DNA of 64,000 bases from Vibrio breoganii. Lineage in GTDB: Bacteria; Pseudomonadota; Gammaproteobacteria; Enterobacterales; Vibrionaceae. Below are positions 57,101-64,000 of the stretch, piece by piece. The notes under the pieces are model-generated. The model made no database searches. It saw only the letters and a program-made list of their open reading frames with translations, and was not told the origin of the DNA. The position numbers were made by a program, and so were the translations under genes. Location of the stretch: the NCBI RefSeq assembly GCF_001677275.1, contig NZ_CP016177.1, positions 2,604,001-2,668,000 of the forward strand. The letters are read 5' to 3'. Within the stretch, counting starts at the first letter, position 1, and every line of letters starts with the position of its first letter.

Positions 57101-60100
57101 CTCAGTCACCTGACCCAACTCGTTATAGCGGTATGTATTGACTACCCCCAAGCGATAATAGGGAAGTTGCTCCGTTATAACTCGGCCATTTCCATCATAG
57201 GTGTAATAACTTGCTCGCGACTCTCCCTCTCTGCTTGTCACAATCTCAGAGATCATGTTCCCTGCAAGGTTATATTCTCGCTTTATAAGCACATCAATAG
57301 GCGTTGCAACTGAAGCAACTAATCCTTGTTGATTGTATTGGAATCGCCACTCTTGCCCAGCAGCGTCTTTATACTTAAGTAAGCGTCCTAATAAATCGTA
57401 AGTTCTTATGCTAACTCGACTATTGCCCAACTCCATAACAGCACGACGGCTGTCAGACTCGATTTTTGTCACCACCAGCTGACTTGGTTGTTGTTCAAAT
57501 CTCCATTGCGTTATCAATCCAGATTTATTGATATGAAGAACTTTGCGCCCCAACAGATCATAGGCAAACTCCTCAATCCCCCCTTCGGAGTCAGTCACCC
57601 TGACAGCTTGACCAAATGCATTGTATTCGTGGTCGAATACACCACCAGTAGCATCACTTTGTCTTACTGGTAGACCGCGCCAATTCAATTCATTTTGTAT
57701 CCGGACTTGCCCATTATTGGGCGCTGATATGGATACAACTTGCCCTAGTGCATTAACCTGATATTGAACGCTGTTGTGATTGCCATCTTGAGCTTCAACA
57801 ATGTGGCCTAGTTCATTTCGCCTATATTGAACGAGGTATGAACTGCGTTCATTATCGTAAATGGCCTTTAAATGGCCGGCATCGTCATAGAAATGCTCTG
57901 TAATATTGCCAAGAGGATTAGAGATAAATTGAATATTCCCATCAGAGTAATAACTCCAATGTGAAGAATGATGAGTGCTGTTTGTTTCTGAGATTCGGCG
58001 ACCGGCGAGATCATATTCAAATGCCTTGCTTACCTCAGTCCCTTCTAGGTGCGAGCTAATGAGTCGATTGCGAACGTCGTATTGGTAGTGCCAAATGGCG
58101 CCATGAGGCAAGGCTACCTTGACCAAGTTATTTTCTGCATCATACCCATAGTGGGTAAAGTACTCGCTGTTGCCATTTTCGCTTGGCATGACTACACGCT
58201 TGCTCGCGACTCGTTGACGTGAGGTATAAGAAAAGTAGGTTTTTACTCCAGAGAAGTCTTGATGAAAGGTGATAAGACCATTGCGGTCATATCGATTGAT
58301 CGCTTCCCTTCCCAAGGAGTCAACAATATAGGTTGGCGAATCTAAGCTTCGTCCATCTTCACTCAGATAGTCATAGCGAGTTGTTCGCCATAGGGATTGT
58401 GGCGTTGAATCTGAGCCCTCAGAAACCCAAAGCAGTCGCCCTATTTTGTCGAATTTCTGATGAAGGATAAAAGACTGTTCAGGAAGTGTATTCACCCCGA
58501 AGCGTTCAATGCGAATGGGATACCCGAAATCATCGTACTCAAATAGAGTGTGATTGCCCTGTTGATCCACTCGCTTGATAAGTAGGTTATCAAGCCACTC
58601 TTCTTTAACGGTTGAACCGTCTGCTAGGGTTTTCGTCTCAAGTCGCCCATCCACATCATAGTTAAAGTGTGTAGTGTCGCCTGCATTGTTCGTTTGGGTT
58701 AATACTCGCCCTTGCGCATCTCGAAAATATTCCATTCTTCGACCAGCGGGATCCGTGCGCGATAGCAACCTCCCATAGTCGTCATAGCTATAGAGATAAG
58801 CCTCTCCTAGCTCATTATATTCCGCAGCTAGGTTCCCGCGATTATCGTATAGGTTGCTAACTTCACTACCATCACTCTCGAATACCTTAGAGACGATTTG
58901 GTTGTTCGCGTTGTACTGATATCGGGTGCGAGTTCCATTGCGGTTAATCACCGTTGTAATTCGATTGGAGAAATCATATTCGTAAGAGAAGGCGTTTCCA
59001 CTCGCATCAATTTGGGTATCAACAACGGTCTTTTCACTCTGTTGACGATAAATATAGTGCGCGCTATTTCCCTCACCATCCGACTTCAGCGTCAAGGCTA
59101 ATGGGTTAGCTTGGTGATCGTATTGATAGCTATGCTGCTCCCCATCAAATTGCACAACATCGGTTAGCATACCTCGTTGATAGGAATAGCGAGTGATTCG
59201 ACCCTCTTGATCGACTATCTCGGAGAGTCGCCCATCAGCATAAGAAAAACGCAAAGTACGTCCCAGTTCATCGGATAGCGATACGGGTTGTTGCTTGCTA
59301 TCTCTTTTAATGTCTACTCGTCGACCGTCATTGCCGATAACCACAACCAAAAAACCATGAACATTGTATTGGTAGCGAACCCCTTGAGTATCGGTAACAA
59401 CAAACTCCCCCTCATCGTTAATCTCTAGGCGTGCACTATGGCCGGAATTAGCGGTAATAGTGGAGCTAGCAACATCAAACGAGAACAGCTTGCGTGCTCC
59501 TTGAGGCGTTACCCACTTTATGGTGTGCAGGCCTATTTCATATTCAGCAGGAAAGTGTGGATCAGCGGAATAACGATTCTTCTGTCGATAGACCTCAGAC
59601 TGAGCGTCATTACGGGTGAGTGTGTCTAGGGTTGTTTGAGCTTTGTCCCTCTTCTGAACATAGATATTTCTCAACGAGACTAGCTCAGATATCGCTTCCG
59701 CTAGCTTCTGTTGCACACTGGCTTCGTTAAAGGCAATGCGATCGGTAAATGAGGTCTCTAAAATGGCGAGACTGGCTTCAATATCATCGATAATCCCTTG
59801 ATACTGATTAACCACGGCTTGGTTTGCCTCAATAAGAGAGGAGGCATCAATATCCACTCCCCATAAAATACGGCTATCTAAGGCACTATGCCAACCTGCA
59901 CCTAACGACCATGCTGAGCCTTGGTTAAGCCTATGCTGCCGAGTAAGAGAAAACAGTGGATGAGTATAATCTTGCTCGCGGATTATCTTACATCCCGAAT
60001 ACAATTCCACAGGACAATCACTGTCATCGCCTTCAAGCCCTTGTTCGCTATTCTGTTGTTGCTGTTGTTCGTTATCATCTTGACTATCAGTAGTTTGAGC

Positions 60101-60418
60101 CTCTGTTTCTGCTGCATTTTGATCGGCTTCTATCCCAGCACTGGAAGCGGCATCTGCTGTCTGCGTCGAAATATCGCTAACTTCAGATTGAATAGCATCG
60201 GCATCCTCTTTGACGGGATCAGGCTCTGTGTCAGGCTCTTCACTATCCTTGTCGTTGTCATCATTTTCATCGTTATCTGGAATCGTAGGTTCCCTTCCTC
60301 CATCACAGGAAAGTGCTCCTTGGCACTCACTCAAGAGAGAAATTTCTAACGCACTCACCATTCTTGTCACGCTAGACAACAACAAGAACATCACCAACAA
60401 CCCAAACAGTTTTTTCAT
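54125..60418 (-). CDS. Exported RHS/YD-repeat protein with variable C-terminal tail
   Basis: A 2097-residue protein. A Sec signal peptide (1 to about 23) is followed by an acidic low-complexity region (45-135) and a short DUF6531-like segment (about 134-185). A coiled-coil stretch (about 192-280) is inserted before the first beta-sheet repeats, and a long array of YD repeats (about 330-1900) follows. The RHS core end (NPLKYIDLLGL, finishing near 1955) is followed by a 142-residue tail of unknown type. In the core-end motif Leu replaces the usual Pro of DPxGL. There is no PAAR or VgrG part, so the route is Sec rather than a type VI spike. The tail is probably a toxin; the coupled small gene is the immunity candidate. 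Confidence 0.85.
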   Translation of the reverse strand: MKKLFGLLVMFLLLSSVTRMVSALEISLLSECQGALSCDGGREPTIPDNDENDDNDKDSEEPDTEPDPVKEDADAIQSEVSDISTQTADAASSAGIEADQNAAETEAQTTDSQDDNEQQQQQNSEQGLEGDDSDCPVELYSGCKIIREQDYTHPLFSLTRQHRLNQGSAWSLGAGWHSALDSRILWGVDIDASSLIEANQAVVNQYQGIIDDIEASLAILETSFTDRIAFNEASVQQKLAEAISELVSLRNIYVQKRDKAQTTLDTLTRNDAQSEVYRQKNRYSADPHFPAEYEIGLHTIKWVTPQGARKLFSFDVASSTITANSGHSARLEINDEGEFVVTDTQGVRYQYNVHGFLVVVIGNDGRRVDIKRDSKQQPVSLSDELGRTLRFSYADGRLSEIVDQEGRITRYSYQRGMLTDVVQFDGEQHSYQYDHQANPLALTLKSDGEGNSAHYIYRQQSEKTVVDTQIDASGNAFSYEYDFSNRITTVINRNGTRTRYQYNANNQIVSKVFESDGSEVSNLYDNRGNLAAEYNELGEAYLYSYDDYGRLLSRTDPAGRRMEYFRDAQGRVLTQTNNAGDTTHFNYDVDGRLETKTLADGSTVKEEWLDNLLIKRVDQQGNHTLFEYDDFGYPIRIERFGVNTLPEQSFILHQKFDKIGRLLWVSEGSDSTPQSLWRTTRYDYLSEDGRSLDSPTYIVDSLGREAINRYDRNGLITFHQDFSGVKTYFSYTSRQRVASKRVVMPSENGNSEYFTHYGYDAENNLVKVALPHGAIWHYQYDVRNRLISSHLEGTEVSKAFEYDLAGRRISETNSTHHSSHWSYYSDGNIQFISNPLGNITEHFYDDAGHLKAIYDNERSSYLVQYRRNELGHIVEAQDGNHNSVQYQVNALGQVVSISAPNNGQVRIQNELNWRGLPVRQSDATGGVFDHEYNAFGQAVRVTDSEGGIEEFAYDLLGRKVLHINKSGLITQWRFEQQPSQLVVTKIESDSRRAVMELGNSRVSIRTYDLLGRLLKYKDAAGQEWRFQYNQQGLVASVATPIDVLIKREYNLAGNMISEIVTSREGESRASYYTYDGNGRVITEQLPYYRLGVVNTYRYNELGQVTELTLPDGSSHRFYYDLAGRRISASNPLGYMESWQYDANDNIVGYTDRDGFRWEYDYNADNQLSYMVEPENSSGAATQYQYDAMGRLLATINPLGHRKSNILDSLGRVVGSTDAAGHTKRFQLDSAGRPVVIRNRLGEETSQSFDAFDQLVARTDSLGNMTQFQYDELGRLSIEADALGGSESWTYNYQNQVQTYANQLSHVTSYQYDDFGNLAQIEQANGAVTQYQFNAANKLTRVTSPNGGSQSFSYDELARLSSFSNELGEQWHYDYDFAGQVSHVYQPEHNTDIEFHYDQRGNMTERQYHHQGSWVSERLNYDGLGRLASIGSPELTEQYRYDAAGRLIQVDNEQIGQSFHYEYNSVGKRTYSQLTTTEGVHYLHDAQGRVIQIERESSEGSRVFNLTYDQKGQVVQIDYPNHSRRTIAYDALGRIIEINIEQEEYKGNRWRGTWDTLEVLEYHYDPAGNVTAQNRKSELADNDQWAYFEYDRVNRLIRADYPAQEDLEYEWDESGNLRHKKTKSHTYAYRYNLANQLIEMQGHRLPGFLCADANCESDDETDALNQAFEYEYDANGHLVIVRNGAEQQVYSHDALGRLASVVNPDGSSVSYGYDARSRRVKSQRVYSASQKGNSSNKAQQNISTLYSHHDGRQEQGQWFSEGNEYSPFRSLTLLPRDDLPYGEVLHQKLYDLDSPLLAVSGTKGSDIAHLYVHHDRLGSAIHALDETGTTAMRLGYSPFGQTYRKHNDKTFWKINAGVNANKQLAQLMPYQYTGQYTESSTGLINLDARWYNPHANRFVQPDYWNLKNTYLPIEIQHELIRTTQLNTDMLLRDPSQQMAYGYVSGNPLKYIDLLGLYSYLTGGEWKSWEFNELEYKRGLKETLEVVSDTASNIEWVGIGTANPALTVGSSIVSDLSAIAAASLAEEAPIEKVISAMVDVSVAKKVEAVSTITKGIASLEQKGAKIVYEGVSKLTADSLGQEAARKLMENTKREGTPCD

Positions 60419-60644
60419 ACTCGACCCAAGACACTAAAGCGGTTTGCTTGTTAGTGTATGAATCACTGGATATTTGCAGGTTTGATTCGTTTGGAGCTAG
60501 CTTCCAGATCCTTGTCGATAGCAACACAGAATCTTACAAGCTGGCGTTCTGAATATTATTGACAGTTGTGATCTGGCGTTTTTCCGTGCTATCCTTCGCA
60601 ACCATTTTTCTAGGGTTATTGCGATGTTAACTCTAGTGCTATCT

Positions 60645-61320
<676 letters not shown>

Positions 61321-61378
61321 TCTAGAAAGCTGTATAATTTCCCGTCATTTAAAAAATAATTTAGTAATTGGAGTCCTC

Positions 61379-61651
61379 ATGGCACGCGTAACTGTACAAG
61401 ATGCTGTTGAAAAAGTTGGTAACCGTTTCGACCTTGTTCTAATTTCTGCTCGTCGCGCACGTCAAATGCAAACTGGCGGTAAAGATGCACTTGTGCCAGA
61501 AGAGAACGATAAGCAAACAGTAATTGCTCTTCGCGAAATCGAAGAAGGTTTGATTACTAAGGAAATCTTGGACGCTAAAGATCGTCAAGAACAACAAGAG
61601 CAGGAAGCAGCAGAACTAGCAGCCGTAAGCAGCATCGCTCACACTCGCTAA
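61379..61651 (+). CDS. rpoZ: RNA polymerase omega subunit
   Basis: A 90-residue omega subunit that helps assemble RNA polymerase and forms part of a ppGpp-binding site. The N terminus [31 protein letters not shown] is diagnostic. It has a TTGGAG ribosome site and is followed by spoT after 36 bases. Confidence 0.99.
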   Translation: MARVTVQDAVEKVGNRFDLVLISARRARQMQTGGKDALVPEENDKQTVIALREIEEGLITKEILDAKDRQEQQEQEAAELAAVSSIAHTR

Positions 61652-61687
61652 TCTGCACAACACCTCGTAACCTTTTGGGCCCGTAAT

Positions 61688-63808
61688 TTGTATCTATTTG
61701 ATAGCCTTAAAGATGTTGCCAAAGAATATTTAACAGAGCCTCAAGTTGAGGCTCTACGTCATTCTTATTCGGTAGCAAAAGAAGCACACGAAGGGCAAAC
61801 GCGCTCTAGTGGCGAACCCTACATAATCCACCCAGTGGCCGTTGCAAGAATTCTTGCAGAAATGCGCCTCGATCTTGAAACCCTCCAAGCAGCACTTCTT
61901 CATGATGTTATTGAAGATACCGAAGTCACCAAAGAAGAACTTGAAGACCTTTTTGGTACTGCTGTAGCTGAACTCGTTGACGGTGTTTCGAAACTCGACA
62001 AGCTGAAATTCCGAGACCGTAAAGAAGCTCAAGCGGAAAACTTCCGTAAGATGGTTCTGGCGATGGTTCAGGATATCCGCGTCATCTTGATTAAGCTTTC
62101 TGATCGCACGCACAACATGCGTACGCTCGGCGCGCTGCGCCCAGATAAACGTCGCCGCATTGCTCGTGAGACTCTTGAGATCTACTCACCACTGGCTCAT
62201 AGATTGGGTATCCATAACATCAAAACTGAGCTTGAAGAGCTTGGCTTTGAAGCTCTTTATCCCAACCGTTATCGCGTCTTAAAAGAAGTGGTGAAAACCG
62301 CTCGTGGTAACCGTAAGGAGATGATCCAACGCATTCACTCAGAGATTGAGGGACGTTTGGAAGAGTGTGGTATCCACTTTAAGGTCTTAGGTCGCGAGAA
62401 GAATCTTTACTCTATCTACAACAAGATGAAGACCAAGGAACAGCGCTTCCATACCATTATGGATATCTACGCGTTCCGAGTAATTGTTGATAATGCCGAT
62501 ACCTGCTATCGCGTGCTTGGCCAAGCTCATAGCTTATACAAGCCACGTCCTGGCAGAATGAAAGACTACATCGCGGTACCAAAAGCGAACGGCTATCAAT
62601 CACTACACACCTCTATGGTTGGCCCTCATGGTGTTCCTGTTGAAGTACAGATTCGTACTGAAGACATGGACCAAATGGCGGACAAGGGTGTTGCTGCACA
62701 CTGGTCTTACAAAAATAATGGTCAACGCTCTGGCACTACTGCGCAGATTAAAGCTCAGCGCTGGATGCAGAGCCTGCTTGAGCTTCAGCAAAGCGCCGGT
62801 AACTCTTTCGAGTTCATCGAGAACGTTAAGTCGGATCTGTTCCCAGATGAGATTTACGTGTTCACGCCAAAAGGCCGCATTGTTGAATTGCCTGTAGGTG
62901 CCACTGCCGTAGATTTTGCTTATGCCGTACATACCGATGTGGGTAATACCTGTGTGGGCGCGCGCGTTGACAGAAATCCATATCCTCTAAGCAAATCACT
63001 GAAGAACGGTCAAACGATCGAGATCATCAGTGCACCAGGTGCAAGACCAAACGCGGCTTGGCTTAACTATGTTGTGACTTCTCGTGCTCGTACTAAGATC
63101 CGTCAGGTTCTTAAAACGATGCGTCGCGAAGAATCCGTTGCCTTGGGTCGTCGTTTGTTGAATCACGCCTTGGGCCGCCACTCTATCGATACTATCTACC
63201 CAGAGAATATCGCGCAGGTTCTTAGTTACCTCAAACTAGAGTCGGTGGACGATATGCTAGCGGCTATCGGTCTAGGCGAATTGATGAGTATCATCGTTGC
63301 GCGCAGACTACTAGGTGATGCTGATTTACTTACCGAAACCAGTTCTGTAGAGCCTCGCTCTGATAAGAAGCTCTCTATTAAGGGCGCTGACGGTATCCTT
63401 CTGACTTATGCTAACTGTTGTCACCCAATTCCTGGTGACCATATTTTGGCACACGTATCTCCGGGTCGAGGCTTAGTTATCCATAGGGAAACTTGTCCAA
63501 ATATCCGTGGCTATCAGAAAGAACCTGATAAATACATGGCGGTTGAATGGTCTGAGAGTCATGAGCAAGAGTTCATTGCCGAACTACAGATCGATATGCA
63601 AAACAGCCAGGGTGCACTTGCAGAGCTAACCAATGTTATCTCTCGCACTGGGTCAAATATCCATGGTATTTCTACTGAAGAAAAAGATGGCCGTTTGTAC
63701 ACAGTGACCGTTGCCTTAACCACTAAGGACAGGGTTCACCTTGCTGGCATCATGAAGAAGATTCGTGTAATGCCACATGCGCTTAAAGTTCGTCGTCGTC
63801 GTAGGTAA
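61688..63808 (+). CDS. spoT: Bifunctional (p)ppGpp synthetase/hydrolase SpoT
   Basis: Maintains basal (p)ppGpp and hydrolyses it. The 706-residue RelA/SpoT protein has an HD hydrolase domain with HPVAVARILAE and LLHDVIEDT, a synthetase domain (REKNLYSIYNKM, MDIYAFRVIV), a TGS domain (about 385-450) and a C-terminal ACT domain. The start is a TTG that gives MYLFDSLKDVAKEYL, like Escherichia coli SpoT. It is 36 bases from rpoZ and two bases from trmH. Confidence 0.97.
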   Translation: MYLFDSLKDVAKEYLTEPQVEALRHSYSVAKEAHEGQTRSSGEPYIIHPVAVARILAEMRLDLETLQAALLHDVIEDTEVTKEELEDLFGTAVAELVDGVSKLDKLKFRDRKEAQAENFRKMVLAMVQDIRVILIKLSDRTHNMRTLGALRPDKRRRIARETLEIYSPLAHRLGIHNIKTELEELGFEALYPNRYRVLKEVVKTARGNRKEMIQRIHSEIEGRLEECGIHFKVLGREKNLYSIYNKMKTKEQRFHTIMDIYAFRVIVDNADTCYRVLGQAHSLYKPRPGRMKDYIAVPKANGYQSLHTSMVGPHGVPVEVQIRTEDMDQMADKGVAAHWSYKNNGQRSGTTAQIKAQRWMQSLLELQQSAGNSFEFIENVKSDLFPDEIYVFTPKGRIVELPVGATAVDFAYAVHTDVGNTCVGARVDRNPYPLSKSLKNGQTIEIISAPGARPNAAWLNYVVTSRARTKIRQVLKTMRREESVALGRRLLNHALGRHSIDTIYPENIAQVLSYLKLESVDDMLAAIGLGELMSIIVARRLLGDADLLTETSSVEPRSDKKLSIKGADGILLTYANCCHPIPGDHILAHVSPGRGLVIHRETCPNIRGYQKEPDKYMAVEWSESHEQEFIAELQIDMQNSQGALAELTNVISRTGSNIHGISTEEKDGRLYTVTVALTTKDRVHLAGIMKKIRVMPHALKVRRRRR

Positions 63809-63810
63809 CA

Positions 63811-64000
63811 ATGAGTCCAGAACGTTATCAAAAAATTGTTTCCGTTCTTAAGGCTCGCCAGCCGGATTTAACCCTCTGCTTAGAGGAAGTGCACAAACCC
63901 AATAACGTGTCTGCAGTGATAAGATCTGCAGATGCGGTTGGGTTGCACAAGATACATGCTGTTTGGCCCAACAAAAAAATGCGTACCTTGAGCCACACTT
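63811..64000 (+). CDS. trmH: tRNA (guanosine-18 2'-O-)-methyltransferase TrmH, truncated by window end
   Basis: The first 63 codons are visible (MSPERYQKIVSVLKARQPDL, then VHKPNNVSAVIRSADAVGLH and VWPNKKMRTLSHT), matching TrmH, a SPOUT enzyme methylating G18 of tRNAs. The ATG lies two bases after the spoT stop, so it is cotranscribed. The gene continues past the window and appears intact as far as seen. Confidence 0.93.
   Translation, partial: MSPERYQKIVSVLKARQPDLTLCLEEVHKPNNVSAVIRSADAVGLHKIHAVWPNKKMRTLSHT

Noticed and set aside
59921..60349. Plus-strand frame of 142 codons opposite the RHS N terminus
   Set aside because: Produced by the repetitive acidic-linker codons read backwards; no start site or family match.
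60460..60567. 35-codon frame between the RHS gene and gmk
   Set aside because: No ribosome site and no recognisable pattern; length is within chance expectation.

Overview
The window is a 64 kb piece of a gammaproteobacterial chromosome that looks like Vibrio. The evidence is the set of closely recognisable Vibrionaceae-type proteins (CpxP/CpxR/CpxA, a DUF4212 protein paired with a sodium:solute symporter, a CrbS-like symporter/kinase, Acs, Fis, SpoT), the gene order, and a base composition in the mid-40s %G+C by eye. I cannot name the species. No rRNA, tRNA or CRISPR array was found. Most genes are housekeeping.

Layout. 0-10 kb: yibN-secB-gpsA on the minus strand, gpmI-envC, zapB, glpX, a DUF805 membrane protein, a small isomerase, tpiA and pfkA. 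This is central carbon metabolism plus cell division and export. 10-15 kb: fieF, a 49-50 residue DUF5363-like gene, and the divergent cpxP / cpxRA envelope-stress locus with two phased CpxR boxes between the promoters. Then come trmL and fxsA. An IS200/IS605-type element (about 15.27-15.88 kb) sits between the divergent fxsA and aspA genes. 16-21 kb: aspA-dcuA (aspartate/fumarate metabolism) and dsbD.

21-34 kb is an acetate-utilisation block: a CrbR-like response regulator, the DUF4212/symporter pair, a membrane-anchored unknown, the CrbS-like symporter/PAS/kinase/receiver hybrid, an HcaT-like permease, a cNMP/CBS/DUF294 protein with a DEDDh exonuclease, and acs. The sensor, regulator, transporter and acetyl-CoA synthetase probably form one circuit. 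34-39 kb: aroQ, accBC, prmA, and dusB-fis with a GC-rich discriminator promoter. The spacer after fis carries three copies of a composite motif with exactly conserved internal spacing. I think it is the most interesting unexplained structure in the window. It could be three tandem promoters, perhaps for small RNAs.

39-48 kb: a YddG-type exporter, a MerR-family regulator and Cu/Zn permease operon with a recognisable MerR operator, purH and purD separated by a palindromic intergenic repeat, an accessory XRE/AraC regulator pair, a DUF1481 lipoprotein and hupA. 48-54 kb: a CNNM/CBS membrane protein, DUF416, a 2-hydroxyacid dehydrogenase, rph-pyrE with an attenuator, and yicC. 54-60.4 kb: a 2097-residue exported RHS-repeat protein with a variable C-terminal tail and a translationally coupled two-helix membrane protein, probably a toxin and its immunity protein, lying between yicC and gmk. 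60.7-64 kb: gmk-rpoZ-spoT-trmH (trmH is cut by the window edge), with a LuxR/HapR-like palindrome in front of gmk.
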